Assembly: GCF_008704555.1 (NCBI RefSeq)
Contig: NZ_CP023702.1
Location: forward strand, 4,681,001-4,745,000
Source: Streptomyces nitrosporeus
GTDB taxonomy: Bacteria; Actinomycetota; Actinomycetes; Streptomycetales; Streptomycetaceae
Length of the DNA stretch: 64,000 nt
Direction: 5' to 3'
In this document: piece by piece, positions 23,411 through 31,471 of the stretch
Layout of the letters: each line of letters begins with the position of its first letter
Position numbering within the stretch: position 1 is the stretch's first letter
Notes under the pieces: model-generated
Seen by the model: only the letters and a program-made list of their open reading frames with translations
What the model was told of the DNA's origin: nothing
The model's database searches: none
Position numbers and translations under genes: made by a program

Positions 23411-23848
23411 TCACGGTGCCAGGTCGAGCTCCGCCCATACGGTCTTGGCGGGGACGGGCCCGAGGATGACGCCCCAGCGGTCGGCGAGGGCCCCGACGAT
23501 CAGCAGGCCGCGCCCGTACTCCGTATCGGCGCCGGGGGCGGGGGAGGCCCCAGGGGCGGGTGGCAGTCGCTCACTCCGGGTGTCGGTCACCTCGATCCGC
23601 AGCAACCCGCCGTGCCGGACCGCGAGGCGCAGCCGGAAGTCGCGGCCGGGCACGCGGCCGTGCACGGTGGCGTTCGCCGCCAGCTCGGCCACGACGTGCG
23701 CGGCCGACTCCGTGGGCAGCCCCCAGTCGCTGAGATGCGCCGTGGCGAGCAGCCGGGCGAGCCGGGCGCCCCGGCGGGTGGGGGAGAGCAGCACGGTGAA
23801 CTGCCGGGTGGGAACGGAATGTTCGGTTCGGGTGATTTCTTGGGTCAC
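23411..23848 (-). CDS. HATPase anti-sigma-like ATP-binding protein
   Basis: A 145-residue protein of the HATPase_c_2/RsbW type: N-box HVVAELAANATVHG (E and N in place), a G1-like IEVTDTR segment and a GRGLLIVGALAD glycine box. Such single-domain ATPases bind or phosphorylate anti-sigma antagonists, or serve as partners of WhiJ-type regulators. It is divergent from an XRE/DUF5753 gene followed by DUF397, the set seen at whiJ/abaA-like loci in Streptomyces, so a link to development or stress control is plausible. The direct target is unknown. Confidence 0.85.
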   Translation of the reverse strand: MTQEITRTEHSVPTRQFTVLLSPTRRGARLARLLATAHLSDWGLPTESAAHVVAELAANATVHGRVPGRDFRLRLAVRHGGLLRIEVTDTRSERLPPAPGASPAPGADTEYGRGLLIVGALADRWGVILGPVPAKTVWAELDLAP

Positions 23849-24010
23849 GGTACTCAGCGTGACCTCGCCTGCGTACCGTGAATAGCGACAGGGGGGCTAC
23901 GTACGGTGACTGTCCCGCGCTTGTCCAGCGCTGTCCCGGCTGTCCGGGGTGACGCGCGGGGACGACAGGGGTTGAGCAGAGACAGCATGCACATCGGAAG
24001 TGGGGCACGG

Positions 24011-24892
24011 ATGAGCGTGGATGAGGCGGGCGCGGCGCGCGGGAGCGACGGTGGAGCGGACGAGCCCGGCTGGGACGTCGACCCGGACGACGAGTCAGGG
24101 GCGGCGGTGGTCGCCACGGTGGGCCGCCAGATCAAGGCGTGGCGGGAGGTGGCGGGGATGCGGGCCGGCGAGTTCGGGGCCGCGATCGGGTACGGGGAGG
24201 ACCTGGTCTACAAGGTGGAGGGAGGGCGCCGCATCCCCCGCCCGGAGTTCCTGGACAAGGCGGACGAGGTGCTGGGGGCGGGCGGTCGGATCGCCATGAT
24301 GAAGGAGGACGTGGCGGAGGTCCGGTACCCGAAGAAGGTGCGGGATCTGGCGAAGCTGGAAGCACGGGCGGCTGAGCTGGAGGCTTACCACAACCACAAT
24401 GTCAACGGTCTGCTGCAGACCGAAGCGCATATGCGCGCTCTGTTCGCCTCATGGCTACCCGCTTACACGCTGGACGAGATGGACCGCATGGTGGCCGCTC
24501 GCCTGGCCCGGCAGTCCATCTTCGACCGTGATCCGCTCCCGTCGCTCAGCTTTGTCCAGGAAGAGGTGACACTCCGACGTCCGGTCGGAGGCACAATGGT
24601 GTGGCGTCGGCAGCTCGAACGCCTCCTGGAGATTGGGCAGATGCGGAATGTGGCGATCCAGGTGATGCCTACCCATCGCGAGGAACACCCCGGGACCGGT
24701 GGGCTGATCGAGGTGCTGAAGTTCCCTGACGGCAGCGCGGTGGGGCGGTCCGAGGGCGCGTTCGCAGGACGGCCGGTCTCCGACCCGAAGCACCTCAGAA
24801 TCCTTGAGCTGCGCTGTGGGATGATCCGGGCCCAGGCTCTCTCACCCCGGGAGTCGTTGGCCTTCATCGAGAGAGTGCTGGGAGAGACATGA
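24011..24892 (+). CDS. XRE-family regulator with DUF5753 domain (WhiJ-like)
   Basis: A 293-residue regulator. Helix-turn-helix at about 40-90 (GRQIKAWREVAGMRAGEFGA, then YKVEGGRRIP). The DUF5753 domain is recognised from NVNGLLQTEAHMRALF, ARQSIFDRD, FVQEEVTLRRPVGG and the IQVMPTHREEHPG segment. The ATG at 24011 is chosen; an ATG at 23987 would add eight residues. It overlaps the DUF397 gene by four bases (ATGA), a standard pair in which the regulator is thought to act with the small protein. The HATPase gene is divergent 160 bp away. Confidence 0.88.
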   Translation: MSVDEAGAARGSDGGADEPGWDVDPDDESGAAVVATVGRQIKAWREVAGMRAGEFGAAIGYGEDLVYKVEGGRRIPRPEFLDKADEVLGAGGRIAMMKEDVAEVRYPKKVRDLAKLEARAAELEAYHNHNVNGLLQTEAHMRALFASWLPAYTLDEMDRMVAARLARQSIFDRDPLPSLSFVQEEVTLRRPVGGTMVWRRQLERLLEIGQMRNVAIQVMPTHREEHPGTGGLIEVLKFPDGSAVGRSEGAFAGRPVSDPKHLRILELRCGMIRAQALSPRESLAFIERVLGET

Positions 24893-25098
24893 TGCGTGAG
24901 ACCTCTGCCGGGGACGCTTACGCGCTGGAGTGGTTCAGGAGCAGCTACAGCAGCAGTGGCGACGGTAATGACTGCGTAGAGGTCGCGACTACCCCAGGCA
25001 CGGTGCACGTTCGCGACTCCAAGAGTGTCCCAGGGCCGCACGTCGGCTTCGGTCCGACCGCGTGGGCGGACTTCGTGGAGTACGCGGCTGGGAGCTGA
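24889..25098 (+). CDS. DUF397 family small protein
   Basis: A 69-residue protein with the full DUF397 pattern: WFRSSYSSSGDGNDCVEVA, VHVRDSK and a final WADFVEYAA. DUF397 proteins accompany XRE/DUF5753 regulators throughout Streptomyces and are thought to modulate them. Translation is coupled to the regulator by the ATGA overlap. A clear hairpin follows the stop codon. Confidence 0.88.
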   Translation: MMRETSAGDAYALEWFRSSYSSSGDGNDCVEVATTPGTVHVRDSKSVPGPHVGFGPTAWADFVEYAAGS

Positions 25099-25107
25099 AC
25101 AACGTGC

Positions 25108-25141
25108 GCCCCGCTGCCGAGCTTGATCCCGGCAACGGGGC
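25108..25141 (+). terminator. Terminator after DUF397 gene
   Basis: GCCCCGCTGCCG pairs with CGGCAACGGGGC (one mismatch) around AGCTTGATCC, ten bases after the stop. Confidence 0.65.
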
Positions 25142-25162
25142 GTGATGCTGTCGGAAGCGCCT

Positions 25163-25189
25163 CCAGGATGAGCGGACAGCCCGTCCTGG
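25163..25189 (-). terminator. Terminator of the LCP gene ending at 25215
   Basis: CCAGGATG and CGTCCTGG pair over 8 bp (one G-T) around an 11-base loop. It lies just downstream of the convergent LCP gene. Confidence 0.5.
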
Positions 25190-25214
25190 AAGCCTTCTTG
25201 GGGTTCGGCTGCCG

Positions 25215-26507
25215 TCAGCTGCCCTTGACCGTGACCTTCTCGTCGTTCTTCAGCTGCTCCACGAGCTGCTTGACCTTCTCCTTGTCCCAGACGAGGTTGC
25301 CGTTCACGCTCTGGCCCGTGAGCGGGATGTTCATCGACGTACCGTCACCGCCCGTGACGCCCTTCATCGCGAAGAACATGTTGCCCAGCGACCAGAGCGA
25401 CATGTCCTTGTCCACGATCAGCGTGTCCAGGCCGGCGCCCATCGTCGGGTACAGCGTGAACGGGTTGAGGATCGTCGACGGGGTGGCCGTCTGGGAGGCC
25501 AGGGCCGCGAGGAACTTCTGCTGGTTCTTCGTACGGTCCAGGTCGCTGCCCGCGAAGGCGTAGCGGGTACGGACGAAGGCGAGGGACTGCTCGCCGTTCA
25601 GCGTCTGCTTGCCGGCCTGGAAGTCGGCGCCGGACTTCTTGTCCTTGAACGCCTTGGGGATGTCCATCTCGACCCCGCCGATCGCGTCCACGATCTTGGC
25701 GAAGCCGCCGAAGCCGATCTCGACGTAGTGGTCGATGCGCAGACCGGTGTTGAACTCGACGGTACGGACCAGGAGTTCGGGGCCGTCCTCGGCGTACGCG
25801 GCGTTCAGCTTCGTGGTGCGGCCGGTGCCCTCGAACTTCTTGCCGGACTCCGAGCCCACGAAGCTGGGGATCTCGACGTTGGAGTCGCGGGGCAGGGAGA
25901 TCAGCGTCGGGCCGTTCGAGCCGTCGTGCAGGATCATCATCGAGTCGGTCCGCTTGCCCTCGGCGGAGCCGGTGTGCAGCTTCTTCTTGTCCTCGGCGGT
26001 CATGCCCTCGCGGCTGTCCGAGCCCACGATGAGGTAGTTGGTGCCGTCGCCCTCGCCCGGACGCTCGATGACCTTGGAGAGGTCGACCTCGCGCTTGAGC
26101 TTGCCGTCGGCCCAGAAGTACGTGCCGATGGTCACCGCGAGCACCACGACGACGAGCGTCAGCGCGCCGACCTTGATCCTCCGGCCCCAGTCCGGAGCGG
26201 GACGGCCGCCCTGGACGTGACCGCGGTCGCCGCCGTACCCGCCGCTCCCGCTGTTCCCGCCGCTTCCGCCGTGGTGACCTCGGCCACCCCCGTAGACCTG
26301 GCCGGTGTTGTACCCGCTGTCGTAGCCGGGTGCCTCCGCGTAACCCTGGCCGCCCTGCTGCGGGGGGATCCGGGGCGGGTTCTGCGGGGGAGCGGGGCGG
26401 CGCCGCACATGCGGCATGGCGCGGGCGCTCTCGGGCCGCGCGTTCGCACTGCCCTGGCCGTACCGCTCGCCGGGTCCGCCGTTCCGCCCATCGGGCCAAT
26501 CGCTCAT
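25215..26507 (-). CDS. LytR-CpsA-Psr family protein (LCP 1)
   Basis: A 430-residue membrane-anchored enzyme that moves undecaprenyl-phosphate-linked glycopolymers to the peptidoglycan outside the membrane. The N-terminus is Gly/Pro/Tyr-rich and cytoplasmic; the one TM helix is about residues 120-140 (VGALTLVVVVLAVTIGTYF). The LCP domain has YLIVGSDSREG, TDSMMILHDG, ISLPRDSNVEIP and KLNAAYAEDGPELL, with the arginines expected to bind the lipid pyrophosphate. It lacks a LytR_C domain. A GTG two codons upstream is an alternative start. It is divergent from the thioesterase gene. Confidence 0.92.
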   Translation of the reverse strand: MSDWPDGRNGGPGERYGQGSANARPESARAMPHVRRRPAPPQNPPRIPPQQGGQGYAEAPGYDSGYNTGQVYGGGRGHHGGSGGNSGSGGYGGDRGHVQGGRPAPDWGRRIKVGALTLVVVVLAVTIGTYFWADGKLKREVDLSKVIERPGEGDGTNYLIVGSDSREGMTAEDKKKLHTGSAEGKRTDSMMILHDGSNGPTLISLPRDSNVEIPSFVGSESGKKFEGTGRTTKLNAAYAEDGPELLVRTVEFNTGLRIDHYVEIGFGGFAKIVDAIGGVEMDIPKAFKDKKSGADFQAGKQTLNGEQSLAFVRTRYAFAGSDLDRTKNQQKFLAALASQTATPSTILNPFTLYPTMGAGLDTLIVDKDMSLWSLGNMFFAMKGVTGGDGTSMNIPLTGQSVNGNLVWDKEKVKQLVEQLKNDEKVTVKGS

Positions 26508-26626
26508 GGGCACCAGTGTGCCGTCTTGGCCTGTGGGTCTTACAGGGTGTACCGGAAATCGGGCCGGGGCTGTTGCGAAGCTGATGCAATGCAACCGGGG
26601 GCAAGTCCCCGCATAAGGTGGAGGGC

Positions 26627-27178
26627 ATGACAGATCAGGACCTGCACCAGGAAGGCGGGATTGCGGCCAAGCCGACCTCCGCCTCCCGCACCACCCTCAG
26701 CCACATCATGACCGGTAACGACACCAATCTCCTGGGTTCGGTGCACGGCGGTGTGATCATGAAGCTGGTCGACGACGCGGCCGGCGCGGTCGCCGGCCGG
26801 CACTCCGGTGGTCCGGCGGTGACGGCCTCGATGGACGAGATGGTCTTCCTGGAGCCGGTCCGCGTGGGTGACCTCGTTCACGTCCGCGCCCAGGTGAACT
26901 GGACCGGGCGCTCCTCGATGGAGGTCGGGGTGCGCGTCATGGCGGAGCGGTGGAACGAGTCGACCCCCGCCCAGCAGGTGGGTACCGCGTACCTGGTGTT
27001 CGCGGCGGTCGACGGGGAGGGCCGGCCGCGCCCCGTCCCGCAGGTCGTACCGGAGACGGAACGCGACAGGCGCCGCTACCAGGAGGCGCAGATCCGGCGT
27101 ACGCACCGGCTGGCCCGGCGGCGCGCGATCAAGGAACTCCGTGAGAAGCGGGCCGCCGAGGGGCTCGACGAGGACTGA
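26627..27178 (+). CDS. Acyl-CoA thioesterase, hotdog fold
   Basis: A 183-residue hotdog-fold thioesterase of the YciA/BFIT-like acyl-CoA hydrolase group. It has HIMTGNDTNLLGSVHGGVIM with the catalytic N/D area and KLVDDAAG, and MDEMVFLEPVRVGD as the second motif. The C-terminal 40 residues are basic and charged. It should hydrolyse acyl-CoA to free acid in the cytoplasm; chain length cannot be told. The ATG at 26627 has GGAG five bases upstream. Confidence 0.88.
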   Translation: MTDQDLHQEGGIAAKPTSASRTTLSHIMTGNDTNLLGSVHGGVIMKLVDDAAGAVAGRHSGGPAVTASMDEMVFLEPVRVGDLVHVRAQVNWTGRSSMEVGVRVMAERWNESTPAQQVGTAYLVFAAVDGEGRPRPVPQVVPETERDRRRYQEAQIRRTHRLARRRAIKELREKRAAEGLDED

Positions 27179-27189
27179 GCCGCCCGCCG

Positions 27190-27300
27190 CCCGCAACTCT
27201 CCGTCCCCCGCCCGCAGCTCTCCGTCCCCCGCTCACCGCCCGCAGCTCACCGCCCGCAGCTCACCGCCCGCAGCTCACCGCCCGCAGCTCACCGCCCGCC
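27190..27300. repeat. 14-bp tandem repeat between convergent genes
   Basis: CGCAGCTCACCGCC is repeated four times exactly (27241-27296), preceded by diverged copies (CCGCAACTCTCCGTCC). It fills the gap between the thioesterase and the AsnC-type gene, with no recognisable role. Confidence 0.75.
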
Positions 27301-27327
27301 GTCCGCCGTCCGCCCGGACGGTGCGGC

Positions 27328-28473
27328 TCAGTCGGCGGCCGGACCGGCCGGGCCGCCGCGCAGGCGTTCCAGCAGGGCGTCCTCCGCCTGTTCGGCCACC
27401 GGTTCGTCCCAGAACGTCACAGGGACGCCTCTGAGGTGGCGGCCCTCCGGGTCCAGGACGTGGCCCGCCAGCTTGAGCGGCCACAGGGTCACCGCCCGGT
27501 CCGCCACGGTGAGTTCGGGGAACCGGTCCGCCAGTCTCGCCTCGAACGCCCCGATGTCCTCGGCCGAACGCAGCCACACCGCCAGCATCAGGTTGTGCGG
27601 CCCGGTCAGGGAGGCGCAGAGCCGGGTCTCACGCATCCGGATCAGCTGGGAGACGATACGCGAGGCGTCGGCGGCGGGGGCGATGCCCCACAGCGTGACC
27701 GAGACAGGCCAGCCGGACAGGCAGCGGGCGACTTCGCAGCGGTAGATCAGCGCGTCCTGGCGGTGCATCCGGTCCAGCCGGCGGCGCACCGTGGTGGGAC
27801 TGACACCGAGGCGTTCGGCGAGCCGGGCGGCCGGCTGCCGGAAGTCCTCGCTGAGCAGCAGGTAGAGACGTGCGTCCAGCGCGTCCAGGGCGGCCGACCC
27901 GCGCCGGGGCGGAGCGGGGTCCCGCTCCTTCGCCAGCAGGTCCTGACTGCCCGGGGCCAGCCGGTCCAGCCGCCACCGGCTGCCCTCGGTGTGGACGGTG
28001 GTCGCCGTCTGGGAGCGGGTGGCCGACACCCCGGGCAGCCGGCCGAGCCGGAATCCGACGTACCGTCCCAGCGCCGCGAGGTTCGGGAAGGCCGCCGTGA
28101 GCACCAGGTCACGGGCGCCGGTGACATGCTCGATGGTGATCAGGTGGGGGTCGTCCGCGATCTCGGCCGCCACCTCGTGCAGCGCTCCCGCGGCACAGTC
28201 CACCTCGATGAACGCGATGACCGGCACCGTCGGGCCCACCGCCACCGTGTAGCAGCTCAGCCAGGCGTGCCCCGCCTCGGTGAGCCGGTTCCAGCGGCGC
28301 GCCGCCGTCGAGGCGTCCACCCCGAGCGCCTTGCCGATCTGGGCCCATTCCGCCCGGGGCGAGGTCTGGAGCGCGGTGATCAGGAGGTAGTCCAGTTCAT
28401 CCAGCGGAACCGGTTGCGCGGCCCGCAGCAGCCGCTCGGGACCCCCGGTCGATTCGGGCACGGACAGGCTCAT
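27328..28473 (-). CDS. Lrp/AsnC-family regulator with two tandem modules
   Basis: A 381-residue transcription regulator with two Lrp/AsnC units in one chain. The first HTH is LDELDYLLITALQTSPRAEW to GVDASTAARRWNRL (about 23-70), followed by a RAM-like ligand domain. The second is DALDARLYLLLSEDFRQPAA to GVSPTTVRRRLDRM (about 200-245) with its own RAM region. Normal AsnC proteins are about 150 residues; the double form is known in actinobacteria. Longer readings upstream are antisense to the next gene, so ATG 28473 is used. It is divergent from a peptidase/MFS pair and likely controls it in response to an amino-acid-like ligand. Confidence 0.88.
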   Translation of the reverse strand: MSLSVPESTGGPERLLRAAQPVPLDELDYLLITALQTSPRAEWAQIGKALGVDASTAARRWNRLTEAGHAWLSCYTVAVGPTVPVIAFIEVDCAAGALHEVAAEIADDPHLITIEHVTGARDLVLTAAFPNLAALGRYVGFRLGRLPGVSATRSQTATTVHTEGSRWRLDRLAPGSQDLLAKERDPAPPRRGSAALDALDARLYLLLSEDFRQPAARLAERLGVSPTTVRRRLDRMHRQDALIYRCEVARCLSGWPVSVTLWGIAPAADASRIVSQLIRMRETRLCASLTGPHNLMLAVWLRSAEDIGAFEARLADRFPELTVADRAVTLWPLKLAGHVLDPEGRHLRGVPVTFWDEPVAEQAEDALLERLRGGPAGPAAD

Positions 28474-28531
28474 CGGCGGCGCTTTCCTGCGTACGGGCGG
28501 GGCGGGGGGCTGTGTTTTGCACGATACGCCC

Positions 28532-29794
28532 ATGTCCTTGCTGAACGAGGCACGCGCCCTCGCCCCCGCCCTGACCGAACTGCGCCACGCCCTGCACCGC
28601 GAACCGGAACTGGGGCTCGACCTGCCCCTGACCCAGGCGAAGATACTCCGGGCCCTGGAGGGCCTCGGCCTGGAGATCCGGCTCGGTACGGCCCTGAGCT
28701 CCGTCACCGCCGTGCTGCGCGGCGGACGCCCCGGCCCCGCCGTACTCCTGCGCGGTGACATGGACGCGCTGCCGGTGCGGGAGGACACCGGCCTCCCGTA
28801 CGCCTCCGTCCTCGACGGCCGGATGCACGCCTGCGGACACGACCTGCATGTGACCGGGCTCGTCGGCGCCGCCCGGCTGCTGGCCGCCCGGCGCGAGGAG
28901 CTGGCCGGGGACGTCGTCCTCATGTTCCAGCCCGGTGAGGAGGGCCAGGGAGGCGCGCGGATCATGATCGACGAGGGGGTCCTGGACGCGGCCGGTGAGC
29001 GCGTCGTCGCCGCCTACGCCCTGCACGTGATCTCCACCGGTGTCCCCACCGGCTTCGCCGCGACCCGCCCGGGCCCCATGCTGGCCGCCTCGGACCAGGT
29101 GACGGTCACCGTGCGCGGGCGGGGCGGCCACGGCTCGTCCCCGCACTCCGCCGCCGATCCGGTGCCCGCGCTCTGCGCCATGGTCACCGCGCTCCAGACC
29201 GCCGTCACCCGGGAGATCGACGTCTTCGACCCGGCCGTCGTCACCGTGGGCCTGATCCAGGCGGGCACCGCCGCCAACGTCATCCCGGAGACCGCCCGCT
29301 TCGCCGCCACCGTGCGGACCTTCTCCGACGCCTCCCGGGCCAGGGTGCGCACGGTCTTCGAACGGACCGTGCACGGTGTGGCCGCGGCCCACGGGGTGAG
29401 CGCCGGCATCGACTACACCGAGCAGTACCCGCCGACCGTCAACGACGCCGCCGAGGCCGGGTTCGCCCTGGAGACCGCCCGGCGGATCCTCGGCGAGCAC
29501 CGGGTCCTGGAGGCGCCCGCGCCGATGGCCGGGGCCGAGGACTTCTCCTTCGTGCTGCGGGAGGTGCCCGGCGCCTTCGTCGGCCTCGGTGCCTGCCCGC
29601 CCGGTACGGACCCGGCAAACGCGCCGATGAACCACTCCCCGCGAGCGGTCTACGACGACAGCGCCCTGCCGTACGCCGCCGCCCTGCTCGCGGGACTGGC
29701 CCTGCGCCGCCTCGGTACCCCGCTCACCGCCCCGGGCGCCACGGCACCCGGCACCGCCCCGCGGTCCGGGTCCGCTCCCGCCGCGCGGGCGTGA
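28532..29794 (+). CDS. M20-family amidohydrolase
   Basis: A 420-residue metal-dependent amidohydrolase of the M20D (IAA-amino acid hydrolase/hippuricase-like) group. Motifs: LLRGDMDALPVRE, MHACGHDLHV with C101 and H103, FQPGEEGQGGARIMI and AEDFSFVL, giving all metal ligands. It would release an amino acid from an N-acyl amino acid in the cytoplasm. The MFS gene follows four bases after its stop, so the two form an operon, perhaps for uptake or export and hydrolysis of the same compound. A TTG at 28517 is an alternative start. Confidence 0.9.
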   Translation: MSLLNEARALAPALTELRHALHREPELGLDLPLTQAKILRALEGLGLEIRLGTALSSVTAVLRGGRPGPAVLLRGDMDALPVREDTGLPYASVLDGRMHACGHDLHVTGLVGAARLLAARREELAGDVVLMFQPGEEGQGGARIMIDEGVLDAAGERVVAAYALHVISTGVPTGFAATRPGPMLAASDQVTVTVRGRGGHGSSPHSAADPVPALCAMVTALQTAVTREIDVFDPAVVTVGLIQAGTAANVIPETARFAATVRTFSDASRARVRTVFERTVHGVAAAHGVSAGIDYTEQYPPTVNDAAEAGFALETARRILGEHRVLEAPAPMAGAEDFSFVLREVPGAFVGLGACPPGTDPANAPMNHSPRAVYDDSALPYAAALLAGLALRRLGTPLTAPGATAPGTAPRSGSAPAARA

Positions 29795-29798
29795 TCCG

Positions 29799-31223
29799 GT
29801 GACCGCCCCCGCGACCCTGCCCCCGGCCGCCGCTCCCGCCGAGCCGCCGCCCGCGTCCGTCACCACCGTCGTCGGCCTGCTGATCCTCTTCGAGGTGACC
29901 AGCGGCTTCCTCCAGGCCGGACTCGCCCCGCTGCTGCCCGACCTGGCCGGCCACCTCGGCATCGGCTCGGCCGCCCTCAACTGGGTCGTCTCCGTCCAGC
30001 TCCTGGCCGCCGCCGTCTGCGTCCCCCTCTTCGGCCGCCTCGGGGACCTGTACGGGCACCGGCGGATGCTCCGGGTCGCCCTGGCGGCGATCGCCGTGGG
30101 CACCCTCGTCGTCGCCCTCGCCCCGGACTACGGCACGCTGCTCGCCGGACGCGTGCTCCAGGGGCCGATCGCCGCCCTGCTGCCCCTGGAGATCGCCCTC
30201 GTACGGGACCGGCTGCCGGTGGCCGACGCGCGACGGGCCATCGCCCGCCTGGTCGGAGCCCTGACGCTCGGCGCGATGGCCGGCGGGGTGGTGATGGGAC
30301 TCGTGGACTCCGCCTTCGGTGACCTGCGGCTCACCCTGCTGGTACCGGCCGCGCTCGCCGCGCTCTGCGTGCCCGTCTCCTTCGTGGCGGTACCGGAGAC
30401 ACGGAACCGGGCCGGCGGACGGGTGGACTGGGCCGGGGTGACGCTGCTCAGCGGTGCCATGATCGCCCTGCTCGGCGGGGTGTCGGGGGCACAGGGGGGA
30501 TCCTGGGGGTCCGCGCGGGTGCTGGGGCCCGTCGTACTCGGTCTGGTCCTGCTGGCGGTGTGGGTACGGGTGGAACTGCGCAGCCGGGAACCGCTGGTGG
30601 ACGTCCGGGCGCTGGCCGCCCGGACCACCGCGCCGTTCTACTGCGCCGCTTTCCTGTTCGGCGTCTTCTACTTCGGCAGCCAGACGCCCAACTCCACCTT
30701 CTACGCGGCCGACCCGGACACCGCCGGCTACGGGTTCGGGCTGGACGCGCTGTCCATCTCCCTGGTCCTGCTGCCCGGGGCGCTCGGCAGCGTCGTCGGC
30801 TCGCTGGGCACCGCCGCGCTCGCCGCGCGGATCGGCTACCGGCCCACCCTCATGGCCGCGTTCGGCCTGGTGGCACTGACCTTCTGTCAGTTCGCCCTCC
30901 TGCACGAGGAGGTATGGCAGATGGCCGCCGGTTCCGCCTTCACCGGGCTGGGGATCGGGCTGGCGCTCGGAGCCATGCCGACGGTGATCGTCGAAGCCTC
31001 GGACCCGGCGAGGACCGGCATCTCCGCCGCGCTCTACAACAACGTGAAGACGCTGGGCGGTGCCGTCGCCGGAGGTGTCTTCGCCTCCCTGCTCGGCGCG
31101 TTCTCCGCCGGCCTTGCCGGCGAGCCCGGCGAGGGCGGGTACACCGCGCTCTGGCTGGTGTCTTCCGGTGCCGCGCTGGCCGCACTGGTGATGACCGCGC
31201 TCGCGCGGCGCCGTGAGGGGTGA
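29799..31223 (+). CDS. MFS transporter, drug-efflux (DHA2)-like
   Basis: A 474-residue polytopic protein with about 12-14 helices. The loop 2-3 MFS motif is LFGRLGDLYGHRRML, and LLAGRVLQGPIAALLPLE marks the fourth helix. The second half has a VDWAGVTLLSGA segment typical of 14-TM DHA2 exporters. Substrate unknown. Translation follows the amidohydrolase after four bases, with GTG as start, so the two functions are linked; the AsnC-like gene on the other side probably regulates both. Confidence 0.9.
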   Translation: MTAPATLPPAAAPAEPPPASVTTVVGLLILFEVTSGFLQAGLAPLLPDLAGHLGIGSAALNWVVSVQLLAAAVCVPLFGRLGDLYGHRRMLRVALAAIAVGTLVVALAPDYGTLLAGRVLQGPIAALLPLEIALVRDRLPVADARRAIARLVGALTLGAMAGGVVMGLVDSAFGDLRLTLLVPAALAALCVPVSFVAVPETRNRAGGRVDWAGVTLLSGAMIALLGGVSGAQGGSWGSARVLGPVVLGLVLLAVWVRVELRSREPLVDVRALAARTTAPFYCAAFLFGVFYFGSQTPNSTFYAADPDTAGYGFGLDALSISLVLLPGALGSVVGSLGTAALAARIGYRPTLMAAFGLVALTFCQFALLHEEVWQMAAGSAFTGLGIGLALGAMPTVIVEASDPARTGISAALYNNVKTLGGAVAGGVFASLLGAFSAGLAGEPGEGGYTALWLVSSGAALAALVMTALARRREG

Positions 31224-31296
31224 CCCCCGCGTGGGGACGCGGCCGGCGCGGGGGAGGACGGCCCCGGTGGCGGGCCGTCGGGGCTGGTCGGGAAGG

Positions 31297-31471
31297 CCCC
31301 CTGCGCCGGGTCGTCAGGGGGCGGACGAAACGACGCCCTGCGCCGGGCCGTCAGGGGGCGGACGAAACGGCCCCTGCGTCGGGCCGTCGGGGGCGGACAA
31401 AACGGTCCCTCACGCCGGGCCGTCAGGGTCAGACGGAACAGTCCCCTGCGCCGGGTCGTCAGGGGCAGACG
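31297..31471. repeat. About 36-bp tandem repeats that include the LCP 2 gene end
   Basis: Five imperfect copies of CCCTGCGCCGGGTCGTCAGG then GGCGGACGAAACG stand head to tail. The rightmost copy includes the last codons and stop of the minus-strand LCP gene (TCAGGGGCAGACGAC), so the array looks like serial duplication of the gene's 3' edge. Open frames through it reflect the repeat periodicity. Confidence 0.8.

Noticed and set aside
31297..31471. CRISPR-like array
   Set aside because: Units are contiguous imperfect tandem copies without unique spacers, and no cas genes are near.
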